Below are positions 24,496 to 33,223 of a stretch of DNA of 64,000 bases, piece after piece; the stretch's first letter is position 1, and each line of letters begins with the position of its first letter. Below the pieces are notes generated by a model. It saw only the letters and a list, made by a program, of their open reading frames with translations, made no database searches and was not told the DNA's origin. Position numbers and translations under genes: made by a program. Source of the stretch: Paracoccaceae bacterium (GTDB lineage Bacteria > Pseudomonadota > Alphaproteobacteria > Rhodobacterales > Rhodobacteraceae). The stretch covers positions 1-64,000 of the forward strand of contig JAKVCO010000018.1 of NCBI GenBank assembly GCA_022448245.1, written 5' to 3'.

Positions 24496-26631
24496 ATGAA
24501 TTCCAACGTGCGTGCTCTCCACAAATTGCGGATGTGGATTTCTGAACGTTCCGGAGTAGGTGGCTGGCAGGTGAACCTTGAGACCCAACAGGTCACTTGG
24601 ACCGAGGAAACCCGGAAAATCCATGGGGTCGGACCTGACTTCGTTCCCAGCGTCGAGGAGGCGATCAACTTTTACCCCGAAGAAGCCCGGGGAACGGTCA
24701 CATCTGCGATTGAAGAAGCCTTGCAAACGGGAAGTCCTTGGGAATTCGAACTTCCCTTCAATCGCGCCTGCGGCACTCAAATCTGGGTCAGGGCCAAGGG
24801 CGAAGCCATTTTCGAAGACGGCGTCCCACGTCAATTGATGGGAACGTTTCAGGATATCACGCACATCGTGAGACGTCGAGAAGAGCTCGAGCAGGCGCAA
24901 AAGGCAGCCCAAACCGCGAAGGAGCGGCTGTGGCGCGCGATTGAGGCGCTGCCGGAAGCTTTTGTTCTCTACGATACGGACGATAAGGTTGCCCTCTTCA
25001 ACACACGCTACCGCGCGCTTTACGCGCATTCTGCACGAGCGATCAAAACGGGCGCGACCTTTGAAAGTATCCTGCGCTACGGGCTGGATAACCGGCAATA
25101 CCCCGAGGCCTTTGGGCGCGAGGAAGAATGGCTCGAAGAACGCTTGGAGCGACATCGCAATCCCGTCGGGCAGATCACCCAGGAACTGCCGGGCGACAAG
25201 CATCTGCAAATCCATGAAGTAATCCTCCCCAGTGGTGACACAGTCGGCTTCCGGGTCGATGTGACCCAGCTCACCCGGCAGCAACGCGAACTGGCTGAAA
25301 AGGCGGTTGCGCTGGAGGAGGCCGCGGTCACCGATCCGCTGACGGAACTCGGCAATCGACGCGCGCTGGACATGCATGTGCGGTCGCTGCGCCATACGTC
25401 GGTGGCCACCGATACCTTTGGCTTGCTTCATCTGGACCTTGATCGCTTTAAACCGATCAATGACGTTTTCGGTCATGCCGCCGGTGACTTCATCCTGCGC
25501 CAGGTCGCAGAAACCCTGCGGCGCAGCGTGAAGCACAATGATTTCATTGCGCGCGTCGGCGGGGACGAATTCGTCGTGGTCCTCGGCGCGCCCTGCAACG
25601 AGGAGGACGCCTCGCGCGTCGCTCAGCGCATCATCAAGACATGCCAACAGCCGCTTGAGTGGGAAGGAAAGCCACTTCTCTACGGCGCGAGCGTCGGGAT
25701 TTCGATTGGGCCTGCCAGCCAACTGCCTGCGATGATCAATGACGCCGACATCGCGCTCTATGAAGCAAAGAACTCTGGCCGGAATCGGCACTTTGTTTTC
25801 AACGCGGATCTGCGCCGCCGCGTGGAGGACAAGAAGAGGCTGTCCGACGATCTGTTCCGCGCGATCGAGCAAAAAGAAATCGTGGGCTTTTATCAGCCGC
25901 AGTTCAGGGCCTCTGATCATGCGTTTTGCGGGATGGAAGCGCTGGCGCGGTGGGAGCATCCTGAAGACGGCACGCTGTCACCGGGTGTGTTCCTCCCCAT
26001 TGCTGACGAGGTTGGGCTCCTTTCACAGATCGACAAGTTGGTCTTTGAGCATGCCGTCGAAACGGGCATGGCCTTGGCAGAGCAGGGCACGATGTGCCCC
26101 AAAATGGCCGTCAACATCGACCTGAAACAACTGGTTCAGTCCAAGTCAGAGATTTGGCTGCCACGCAAAGAGGATCTGCCGTTCTCGCTCGCGATTGAGA
26201 TCCTTGAGACGCTCGATGTGGACCGCGATCTTGAGCTTGTGTCCTGGGCGATTGATGATCTGCGCGAGCGAGGGCTGTTGATCGAGGTCGACGACTTTGG
26301 CAGCGGACACGCGTCGCTAACCTCCCTCCTCAAAATCAAACCGGACCGCGTTAAGCTCGACCTGGGGCTGGTCCATGCCTCCCGCATTGATCCTCAAGGC
26401 GCGGGTAAAATGGTGAAATCGATCTGCAACATGTGCCTGGATCTTGGGATCAAGGTGACGGCCGAAGGCATCGAGACAGAGCTTGATGCAGATGCCATGA
26501 CCGATTTGGGGTGCGATACGCTGCAGGGCTACATGTTCTCTAAGCCACTATCACGTAGCGATCTGCTGGTCTGGTCGCGGACGGCCAACATCAGTGAGGC
26601 CGCGCCAACACCCTTGCTGAAGCGTGCCTAA
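24496..26631 (+). CDS. PAS-PAS-GGDEF-EAL c-di-GMP synthase/phosphodiesterase
   Basis: A 711-residue cytosolic protein, without clear membrane segments. A PAS domain with PAC-like end (WVRAKGEAIFEDG, GTFQDITHI) covers about residues 15-125, and a second PAS-like domain (AIEALPEAFVLYDTDDKVALFN) about 140-265. The GGDEF domain has an intact RVGGDEF near residue 355; the inhibitory site four residues long before it reads KHND instead of R-x-x-D, so product inhibition may be lost. The EAL domain has intact GMEALARWEHP near 481, DDFGSGHASL and TAEGIET, so both synthesis and breakdown of c-di-GMP are possible. An ATG at 24415 would add 27 residues, but it lies only 8 bases from the CtrA-type site, which favours 24496. 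Confidence 0.87.
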   Translation: MNSNVRALHKLRMWISERSGVGGWQVNLETQQVTWTEETRKIHGVGPDFVPSVEEAINFYPEEARGTVTSAIEEALQTGSPWEFELPFNRACGTQIWVRAKGEAIFEDGVPRQLMGTFQDITHIVRRREELEQAQKAAQTAKERLWRAIEALPEAFVLYDTDDKVALFNTRYRALYAHSARAIKTGATFESILRYGLDNRQYPEAFGREEEWLEERLERHRNPVGQITQELPGDKHLQIHEVILPSGDTVGFRVDVTQLTRQQRELAEKAVALEEAAVTDPLTELGNRRALDMHVRSLRHTSVATDTFGLLHLDLDRFKPINDVFGHAAGDFILRQVAETLRRSVKHNDFIARVGGDEFVVVLGAPCNEEDASRVAQRIIKTCQQPLEWEGKPLLYGASVGISIGPASQLPAMINDADIALYEAKNSGRNRHFVFNADLRRRVEDKKRLSDDLFRAIEQKEIVGFYQPQFRASDHAFCGMEALARWEHPEDGTLSPGVFLPIADEVGLLSQIDKLVFEHAVETGMALAEQGTMCPKMAVNIDLKQLVQSKSEIWLPRKEDLPFSLAIEILETLDVDRDLELVSWAIDDLRERGLLIEVDDFGSGHASLTSLLKIKPDRVKLDLGLVHASRIDPQGAGKMVKSICNMCLDLGIKVTAEGIETELDADAMTDLGCDTLQGYMFSKPLSRSDLLVWSRTANISEAAPTPLLKRA

Positions 26632-26661
26632 GTCGGCGATATCGCGCAAAGGTCTGACCAC

Positions 26662-27297
26662 CTAAAGCAGGACGTCGATCTGTAGGTGGTCGCTCATCTC
26701 AAGCACGGTTTGCGCGTTGACCAGATCGTTCTTTGTGGTGCGTTGTTTGGCTTCTTCGGCGGTGTGACCAAGGTCGAGCCAGCGCTGTATCAAACGGTCC
26801 TCCAGAACCCCGAGTGACGGGCGCAAAAAGACCCCCAGCGACCAGAGCTCCCTCAATTCGCGCCAACCGGGAAGATTGAGGAAAAGGTAATTGCCTTCCA
26901 CCACGACATGGCGCTGCTCAGGTTCGATCAGCGCGGCATTTTGCTCCACCCGGTCGTTTTCGCGATCAAAGAGGGGGATTGGCAACTGATCTTCGTTCAA
27001 TAGCGCCTGCACCAACTTGCTGAACCCCGCGATATCGAAAGTGTCCGGCGCCCCTTTGTGCTCGAGCGCCCCCATCTCGGCGAGCATGGAGTTATCGAGG
27101 TGGAAGCCGTCCATTGGCACAAGCCCACAAGGCTTTCCATCCGCAATCAGCCTTTGCTGGACAAGCTCAGCGAGCGTTGATTTCCCCGAGGCTGGCGGCC
27201 CGGCAATTGCAATTAGGTGCCTTGTCTCGGACCCTTCGAGGCGGTCAACCGCCGAGGCGATCGCCTCCACCATCCCTTTCAGGTCTAGGGCCGTCAC
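26662..27297 (-). CDS. frcK: Kinase of the fructose operon (uridine kinase-like P-loop)
   Basis: A 211-residue P-loop kinase resembling FrcK of Sinorhizobium meliloti and pantothenate/uridine kinase relatives. Walker A is AGPPASGKST near residue 32; MDGFHLDNSML and VVVEGNYLFL are the conserved nucleoside/sugar-kinase segments. It overlaps the end of frcA by four bases. In S. meliloti it belongs to the fructose transport operon; its substrate is usually taken to be fructose or another sugar, but this is not settled. Confidence 0.82.
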   Translation of the reverse strand: MTALDLKGMVEAIASAVDRLEGSETRHLIAIAGPPASGKSTLAELVQQRLIADGKPCGLVPMDGFHLDNSMLAEMGALEHKGAPDTFDIAGFSKLVQALLNEDQLPIPLFDRENDRVEQNAALIEPEQRHVVVEGNYLFLNLPGWRELRELWSLGVFLRPSLGVLEDRLIQRWLDLGHTAEEAKQRTTKNDLVNAQTVLEMSDHLQIDVLL

Positions 27298-28064
27298 GCT
27301 GCGGCTTCTTCCGGCTGTTTGGCCCCCGTCATGAATGCCACAGCATCCGACATCTCGTACTCGCGCGGGTCGATGACCGTCAGACGTTTGCCGAGACGAT
27401 GGACATGGATTCGGTCACAGATTTCAAAGACGTGGGGCATATTGTGGCTGATCAGAATGATCGGGATACCGCGCGCCTTCACGTCCTGAATGAGGTCGAG
27501 AACGCGCCGGCTTTCCTTCACGCCAAGCGCAGCCGTCGGTTCGTCCAGGATGATGACCTTGGATCCGAAGGCCGCCGCCCGCGCCACTGCAACGCCCTGT
27601 CGTTGGCCGCCGGACAGGGTTTCAACGGCTTGGTTAATATTCTGGATCGTCATGAGGCCAAGCTCGGACAGCTTCTGTCGCGCAAAGTTCTGCATTTGCT
27701 TTTTGTCGAGCTGCCCGAAGACTTTGCCCATGATCCCGGGTTTGCGCAGTTCGCGCCCCATGAACATGTTGTCTGCGATCGAGAGCGCAGGGCTCATCGC
27801 CAACGTCTGATAGACGGTTTCGATCCCCTCTTCGCGCGCCTCGATAGGTGAGGAAAAGGAGACCTTCTTGCCATCCAGAAAGACATCGCCCTGATCCGGG
27901 ATTACCGCGCCGCAGAGCGCTTTGATGAGCGTCGATTTACCTGCGCCGTTATCCCCGATCACGCCAAGGATTTCGCCGGGCATCAGATCAAAGTCGCAGT
28001 GATCCAGCGCGGTCACCCGACCATAGCGCTTCACCAGATTTCGGGCTTTGAGGATCGGTTCCAT
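27294..28064 (-). CDS. frcA: Fructose ABC transporter ATP-binding protein
   Basis: A 256-residue single-cassette ATPase of the sugar (CUT2) type. Walker A is GDNGAGKST, the signature LSGGQRQGVAVARA and Walker B VIILDEPTAALG. Unlike the double-cassette RbsA family it has one ATPase domain, as in FrcA. The ATG at 28064 overlaps the stop of frcC (TAATG); the frame continues far upstream only because it is antisense-free noise inside frcC. It drives fructose import. Confidence 0.92.
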   Translation of the reverse strand: MEPILKARNLVKRYGRVTALDHCDFDLMPGEILGVIGDNGAGKSTLIKALCGAVIPDQGDVFLDGKKVSFSSPIEAREEGIETVYQTLAMSPALSIADNMFMGRELRKPGIMGKVFGQLDKKQMQNFARQKLSELGLMTIQNINQAVETLSGGQRQGVAVARAAAFGSKVIILDEPTAALGVKESRRVLDLIQDVKARGIPIILISHNMPHVFEICDRIHVHRLGKRLTVIDPREYEMSDAVAFMTGAKQPEEAAA

Positions 28065-29134
28065 TATGCAGACACCTTTCTGATCCACTGGTCGACGGCG
28101 ACAGCCGCGATGATGAGCAGGCCGATCAGGAGGAACGTCCACTGGGCGTCCGCCCCGAGAAGCCTCAGCCCGAGGGTGAAGACACCCACAATCAGAGCTC
28201 CAAAAAGCGCGCCAAGGATCGATCCTCTGCCGCCAAAGAGCGAGATGCCCCCGATCACCACAGCCGTGATGCTTTCGATATTGGCGAGCTGACCCACCGT
28301 GGGCGAGATCGACCCGATGCGACCGACCATGGCCCAGCCCGCGAAGGCGCAGATCAGGCCCGACAGGAGGTAGACTGAAATGAGTGTCTTCTTGACGTTC
28401 ACGCCCGCAAGTTCCGCCGCGTCCGGATCGTCCCCGACGGCATAGACGTGTCGTCCCCAAGCGGTTTGTTTGAGCGCATAGGCAAGCGTGAAAACAAGGG
28501 CGAGCATGAAGATCACACCCAGCGTCAGCTGCGCATCGCCCACTTTGAATTTCGTGCCAAAGATCTGCAGCAGCGGCGCCATCTCTTCGATGTCAGCACT
28601 GCGGATGGTTTCATTGGCGGAGTAGAGGAAGTTGGCGGCCAGAACGATCTGCCAGGTGCCGAGCGTCACGATGAAGGGCGGCAGCTTCATGTAGGCGACG
28701 AGCCAGCCGTTGATCAGCCCGCATATCATGCCGACTGAGAGGCCGCAGAGCACGGCAACCTCGACAGGTAGCCCGTAGCGGAACGTGAATTGCCCCATCA
28801 CAACGGACGACAACACCATGATGGCGCCGACGCTTAGGTCGATGCCGGCTGTCAGGATGACGAGGCTTTGCGCGGCTGCGACGATGCCCACGATCTGAAC
28901 CTGTTGCAGGATCAGTGTCATCGCGAAGGGCGAGAAGAAGCGCTGCCCAATCAGCATGCCGAACAAGATGACAGAGGCGATCAGAACGATTAGCGGGACA
29001 AGGGCGGGATTGACGTGCAGTGCATGTTGCACGCGGCCAAGGATGCCTTTTCGCGTATCCTCGAATTCGGCGAAGGTGTCTTGAGCACCATCCAAGCCTG
29101 CTTCGAATTCCTTTGATGCGTTGGTGTCTGACAT
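28064..29134 (-). CDS. frcC: Fructose ABC transporter permease
   Basis: A 356-residue inner-membrane permease of the RbsC/CUT2 class with about nine or ten transmembrane segments. Conserved parts include AAAQSLVILTAGIDLSVGAI, NGWLVAYMKLPPFIVTLGTW and a C-terminal GGISLFGGRGSILGALFGAL. Its N-terminus has about 45 cytosolic residues before the first helix, common in FrcC. It forms the pore for fructose with FrcA as the motor. Confidence 0.9.
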   Translation of the reverse strand: MSDTNASKEFEAGLDGAQDTFAEFEDTRKGILGRVQHALHVNPALVPLIVLIASVILFGMLIGQRFFSPFAMTLILQQVQIVGIVAAAQSLVILTAGIDLSVGAIMVLSSVVMGQFTFRYGLPVEVAVLCGLSVGMICGLINGWLVAYMKLPPFIVTLGTWQIVLAANFLYSANETIRSADIEEMAPLLQIFGTKFKVGDAQLTLGVIFMLALVFTLAYALKQTAWGRHVYAVGDDPDAAELAGVNVKKTLISVYLLSGLICAFAGWAMVGRIGSISPTVGQLANIESITAVVIGGISLFGGRGSILGALFGALIVGVFTLGLRLLGADAQWTFLLIGLLIIAAVAVDQWIRKVSA

Positions 29135-29223
29135 GGCCCCCTCGTGACGCGCTTGTTCCGCGTATTGTCTGCTTCGTCGATTTGATGCCGAGTATGCTCA
29201 GCTCTGACGAGCTGGCCAAGAGT

Positions 29224-29246
29224 GGAGGGCGCACAAGGCGCCCTCC
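29224..29246 (-). other. Intercistronic stem-loop between frcB and frcC
   Basis: GGAGGGCGC (29224-29232) and GCGCCCTCC (29238-29246) form a perfect 9-base-pair stem with a 5-base loop, without a following U-run. It lies just after frcB in the mRNA and mirrors the one after smoE. Confidence 0.7.
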
Positions 29247-29268
29247 TTGGTCGTAAGGCGTGAGCTGA

Positions 29269-30279
29269 TTAGCCCCAGCAGAGCTGCAGCCCCTCCGCGG
29301 AAGAGATTGAGGGGACGCCGTCGACCGGGTTGTCGGTGACAAGCGCCACACCGGTGTCGAAGAAGTCCTTGCCGGGGGTGTTCTCAGGCTTGGCGCCGGT
29401 TTCGGCCCATGCCTTGACCGCCTCAACACCAAGCGAGGCCATCAGCAGCGGGTACTGCTGGGAGGTCGCGCCGATGGCACCGTCAGCCACGGCCTGAACG
29501 CCGGGGCACCCGCCGTCGACGGATACAACGATCACGTCATCGACTTTACCGAAGTCTTTCAGCGTTTCATGTGCGCCTGCGGCTGCTGGCTCGTTGATGG
29601 TGTAGAGAACGTTGGTGCCTGCATCCATGGTGAGGAGGTTCTCCATGGATTTGCGGCCGCCTTCCTCGTTGGCGTTCGTGACTTCGTTGTTCACGATGCG
29701 CCCGTCGCTTTCGTCACCCCATTTCGCAGGATCTGCGAGGTCGATGCCGAAGCCTTGCAGGAAGCCTTGGTTGCGAAGAACGCCAACTGTGGGCTGCGAC
29801 ACGTTGATATTCATCATGCCGATCTTAGCGGTCGACAGATCAGAGCCATAGGTGCCAGCCGCCCATTTGCCGATCAGCTCACCGGCAAGGAAGTTGTCGG
29901 TCGCGAACGTGGCGTCCGCTGCGTCGATGGGGGAGAGGGGTGTGTCGAGCGCGATAACCAGAAGACCTGCGTCGCGCGCTTGCTGCACAGCGGGCACGAT
30001 GGATGATGTGTCAGACGCGGTCAGCAAGATGCCGGAAGCACCATCGAGGATGCAGGTCTCGATGGCCTGAACCTGGGTCTCGTGGTCGCCGTCGATCTTA
30101 CCGGCGAAGGACTTCAGCGTCATGCCGAGCTCGGCCGCCTTGGCCTCTGCGCCTTCGCGCATCTTCACGAAGAACGGGTTCGTGTCAGTTTTGGTAATCA
30201 AGCAAACGCTTGTGTCAGCGAACGCCGCTCCGGACGTCATAACGGTCGCCGCGATTGCGGCTGGCAGTAGTTTTTTCAT
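29269..30279 (-). CDS. frcB: Periplasmic fructose-binding protein
   Basis: A 336-residue type I solute-binding protein. The signal peptide is [21 protein letters not shown]; lobe 1 begins [20 protein letters not shown] and the ligand loop includes [20 protein letters not shown], typical of FrcB and related ribose/fructose-binding proteins. The ATG at 30279 follows GGGAGGA with good spacing; 13 extra upstream codons are rejected. First gene of frcBCAK and probably the most expressed. Confidence 0.9.
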   Translation of the reverse strand: MKKLLPAAIAATVMTSGAAFADTSVCLITKTDTNPFFVKMREGAEAKAAELGMTLKSFAGKIDGDHETQVQAIETCILDGASGILLTASDTSSIVPAVQQARDAGLLVIALDTPLSPIDAADATFATDNFLAGELIGKWAAGTYGSDLSTAKIGMMNINVSQPTVGVLRNQGFLQGFGIDLADPAKWGDESDGRIVNNEVTNANEEGGRKSMENLLTMDAGTNVLYTINEPAAAGAHETLKDFGKVDDVIVVSVDGGCPGVQAVADGAIGATSQQYPLLMASLGVEAVKAWAETGAKPENTPGKDFFDTGVALVTDNPVDGVPSISSAEGLQLCWG

Positions 30280-30374
30280 GGTATCCTCCCAAGGGTTCGG
30301 TCGACATTTGCCGACCACGCAGCTTGTTTGCGCTGCGCCAAGCGTAGTAACGATTCGGGCGGGGCGTCAATAAA

Positions 30375-30391
30375 TAAATCAGATTGATTTA
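30375..30391. promoter_or_regulatory. Palindromic operator candidate between frcB and frcR
   Basis: TAAATCAGATTGATTTA is a 17-base inverted repeat (7-base arms around GAT). It lies in the divergent region between the two genes, 96 bases before frcB and 57 before frcR, and is flanked by TTGACG on both strands. A ROK regulator binding here could control both genes. Confidence 0.5.
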
Positions 30392-30447
30392 ATATTGACG
30401 GAGGTGCGCGATCAGGACCATGTTGGTGTGAAGGGGAGTGCGAAAGA

Positions 30448-31650
30448 GTGAGTGCTGTAACGGATAAAGTATCTGATAAGGCAGGGAAATTCGAGGCTTC
30501 GGGCTCGAACCAGGTCGGCATGCGCGAGCGGAATGAGCGCTTGGTTCTGACCATCCTCAGACGCCAAGGTGCGCTCCCAAAGGCAGATATTGCCCGTATC
30601 ACCGGCCTCTCGGCACAGACAGTTTCAGTGATTATGCGCGCGCTGGAGCGTGACGGCTTGCTGGAAAAGGGTGAGAAGATCAGGGGCAAGGTGGGCCAAC
30701 CTTCGGTTCCAATGCGGCTCGCGCCTGACGGCACATATTTCCTGGGTCTCAAAGTCGGACGCCGTTCGGCGGAGCTGACGCTGGTGAATTTTGTGGGCGA
30801 GGAATTGGGCCATATTGAAGAGGCCTATGCATACCCAACGCCGGAAAAGGCGCTCAGCTTTGTGCAGAAATCCGTGCCCAAGCTCTGTGAGGTTCTGCCC
30901 GCAGGCCAGCGCAGCCGGATTGCCGGGATGGGCATCGCGTCACCTTACTTTCTGTGGGAATGGGCCAACGTCATCGGGGTGGACCCGGCCAAGATGTCTG
31001 GCTGGAAGGATTTTGATCTTCAAAAGGAGGTCGGAGCGCTCGTGGATTTCCCGGTGTTCCTCGGCAACGATGCGACCAGCGCTTGCGGCGCCGAGCTGAC
31101 CTTCGGAACGACCAAGGCGCCGGCGGACTTTCTGTACATCTACATTGGATACTTCGTGGGTGGCGGTGTGGTGCTGAATGGGGCTGTTTATGCCGGTCGA
31201 ACCGGCAACGCAGGGGCTGTTGGCCCCTTTCCTGTGGCGTCTCATGATGGTTCCTCCTCCCAGCTGGTGGACAAGGCCTCGCTCATCGGGTTGGAGCGCC
31301 GCCTTGCAACGCAGGCTGATGGCAACGTTCCATTGTCGCGATTGGTCAGCGAATACACGGATGCGACCAACGAGGTTGTGGAGGCATGGCTGGACGAAGC
31401 CGTCAAATCGCTCGCTCAGCTGATCCTCGGAGCGTGTTCGATCATCGATTTCCCCGCCGTGCTTGTGGATGGAAACATGCCAGCCGCGCTGCGCGAAAGG
31501 ATCGTCGCGCGTGTCACGGAAGAGCTGGACGAGATGCCCTTGTCGGGCCTGATCCGCCCCGACCTGATCGAGGGTAGCCTCGGAGCAAAGGCGCGTCCGC
31601 TGGGTGCGGCGAGCCTTCCCCTGTCGAACCGCTTCATGCTCCAGACTTAA
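30448..31650 (+). CDS. frcR: ROK-family transcriptional regulator of the fructose operon
   Basis: A 400-residue regulator with an N-terminal winged HTH (LPKADIARITGLSAQTVSVIMRAL, about residues 40-65) and a ROK sugar-kinase-like domain. The phosphate-binding and sugar-binding segments are seen in VFLGNDATSACGAELTFG and FLYIYIGYFVGGGVVLNG. It starts with GTG after a GGGGAG stretch. Divergent from frcBCAK, as in rhizobia, so it probably represses the operon until fructose or a phosphorylated sugar binds. Confidence 0.87.
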   Translation: MSAVTDKVSDKAGKFEASGSNQVGMRERNERLVLTILRRQGALPKADIARITGLSAQTVSVIMRALERDGLLEKGEKIRGKVGQPSVPMRLAPDGTYFLGLKVGRRSAELTLVNFVGEELGHIEEAYAYPTPEKALSFVQKSVPKLCEVLPAGQRSRIAGMGIASPYFLWEWANVIGVDPAKMSGWKDFDLQKEVGALVDFPVFLGNDATSACGAELTFGTTKAPADFLYIYIGYFVGGGVVLNGAVYAGRTGNAGAVGPFPVASHDGSSSQLVDKASLIGLERRLATQADGNVPLSRLVSEYTDATNEVVEAWLDEAVKSLAQLILGACSIIDFPAVLVDGNMPAALRERIVARVTEELDEMPLSGLIRPDLIEGSLGAKARPLGAASLPLSNRFMLQT

Positions 31651-31868
31651 TCACTGTTTTTGCGGGATTTCTCTGCGACCGTTCCAAGCGGTCTTATGCG
31701 CAGGCGCGGGCACGTTTGCTGCGCGGGCGCGCCCCAGTGCCAATCCGTTTGATTAAAACCTGACTGGAACTCCAAACCTGCGCCACAATTCAAACACAAC
31801 TCAGCACCGGCATCACGCGAGAAGAAACCTCGGAAAGCTGCCCTTTCCAATAAAGCAAAACCGAGGAA

Positions 31869-33209
31869 ATGAGCGTGACCTTGCAGGCCAAGATAGAGCC
31901 AAAACAAGCGGATGCAGCGGCGCCCGTCCCTGCCAATGCGGATGCACTGCCGCCGCAGACGCCGCTGTGCAACGGTCAGTATGTCATCGACGATTTTCTG
32001 AACTCGGGCGGCTTCGGGATGACCTACAAAGCGCGCGACAGTCTGGGCCGTCAGGTTGTGGTCAAGGAATGCTTCCCCGGCGTGCTGTGCCAGCGTCACG
32101 GCCTCGACGTCAGGCTGCGCGCCCCGCAGTACAACAACGATTTCGATTACATCGTCGGGCTCTTCAAGCGCGAGGCGCAGGCCTTGGCCAAGCTGCGCCA
32201 TCCGGGTGTCGTGAGTGTTCACCAGATATTTGAGGAGAACGGCACAGCTTACATGGCCCTCGATTTTATCGCTGGGCCTGACCTCTTTGAGGTGATTGAA
32301 AACCACCCCCATTATCTGACGCCCGAAGTGGTTCAGGCATTGGCCGAACAAATCCTACTCGCATTGGATTATGTGCATGAGAACGGCATTCTCCACCGGG
32401 ACATCTCGCCCGACAACATCCTTCTCGATCCCAACAAGACACCCGTATTGATCGATTTCGGTGCCTCCCGCGTGGGCCAGTCGCGGTCCAGCCGGGTTCT
32501 AAGCCGGGTCTTCACCGTCAAGGACGGCTACTCCCCGCAGGAGTTCTATTTCGAAGGCCGCTTCCAATCGCCGGCCTCTGATCTCTATGCGCTGGGCGCC
32601 ACGCTTTATCACCTCGTCACCGGCAGCTGCCCGCCCAACAGTTCAGAACGGCTTGCAGCGGTCGCGGCCAAGCAGCCGGATCCCTACGAGCCGCTGGGCA
32701 GCCGGTATTCCGCCTATCCCAAGGCATTCACGGCGATGATTGATGCCTGCATGGCGCCTTTCGCCAAAGACAGGATCCAAAGCGCCTCTCAATGTCTCGT
32801 GAAGATCGGCGCGAAGAAACCTGAAACGGGCGCAACCCCGCAAGGCTCTGCCTTGCCCGCCGCCATGGAGCCGCGGACTCGCGCAGACAACGAAACACGC
32901 AAACAAATCTCGCGCCTCGTGGAATCGAGCCTTCTTCAACCCGAAGCCGAACCCGCACCCGAGGTGGAACCCACCATGAGCGAGGAGGACCGCCGCCGCG
33001 CGGAACGCAAGGCAAAGGAAATCGAATACTGGGCCATCCTCAACGAGGACCCCGATGAGCTTAGGCGCGCAGTCGAAGAAGAGACCGCCGCCGAAGAGCA
33101 AGAGGAAGCCGCTCCAGAAGAACCAAAGCGCCGAAGCTCACTCTCTATGCTGTTGCCATGGCGCAAGAAGAAACACGCCGCAGGTGAGGAAGTCAGTCGT
33201 CAACACTAA
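31869..33209 (+). CDS. Eukaryotic-type Ser/Thr protein kinase
   Basis: A 446-residue kinase without a membrane segment. The kinase domain covers about residues 38-310: glycine loop LNSGGFGMTYKA, the ATP-binding Lys at about 66 (VVVKECF), catalytic loop HRDISPDN (Asp about 178), DFGAS at 196-200 and an activation segment ending GYSPQEFYFEG. All catalytic residues are present. The C-terminal 130 residues are charged and disordered (EEETAAEEQEEAAPEE), ending in a basic patch. It opens a run of genes that continues with an FHA reader and a PP2C phosphatase, the PpkA-Fha-PppA arrangement known from type VI secretion, but no secretion genes follow here. Confidence 0.9.
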   Translation: MSVTLQAKIEPKQADAAAPVPANADALPPQTPLCNGQYVIDDFLNSGGFGMTYKARDSLGRQVVVKECFPGVLCQRHGLDVRLRAPQYNNDFDYIVGLFKREAQALAKLRHPGVVSVHQIFEENGTAYMALDFIAGPDLFEVIENHPHYLTPEVVQALAEQILLALDYVHENGILHRDISPDNILLDPNKTPVLIDFGASRVGQSRSSRVLSRVFTVKDGYSPQEFYFEGRFQSPASDLYALGATLYHLVTGSCPPNSSERLAAVAAKQPDPYEPLGSRYSAYPKAFTAMIDACMAPFAKDRIQSASQCLVKIGAKKPETGATPQGSALPAAMEPRTRADNETRKQISRLVESSLLQPEAEPAPEVEPTMSEEDRRRAERKAKEIEYWAILNEDPDELRRAVEEETAAEEQEEAAPEEPKRRSSLSMLLPWRKKKHAAGEEVSRQH

Positions 33210-33223
33210 CGTGAGGATCACGC

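Noticed and set aside
24481-25959. Long open frame antisense to the GGDEF-EAL gene
   Set aside because: The sense strand encodes intact PAS and GGDEF motifs; the antisense translation has none.
28065-28460. N-terminal extension of frcA inside frcC
   Set aside because: The added residues are an out-of-frame reading of the permease gene; the domain starts at the ATG at 28064.
31677-31693. GACCG/CGGTC hairpin after frcR
   Set aside because: Five base pairs and no useful T-run, so not called as a terminator.
33210-33222. Small CGTGA/TCACG hairpin over the FHA gene ribosome-binding site
   Set aside because: Only five base pairs with a 3-base loop; too weak to claim translational control.
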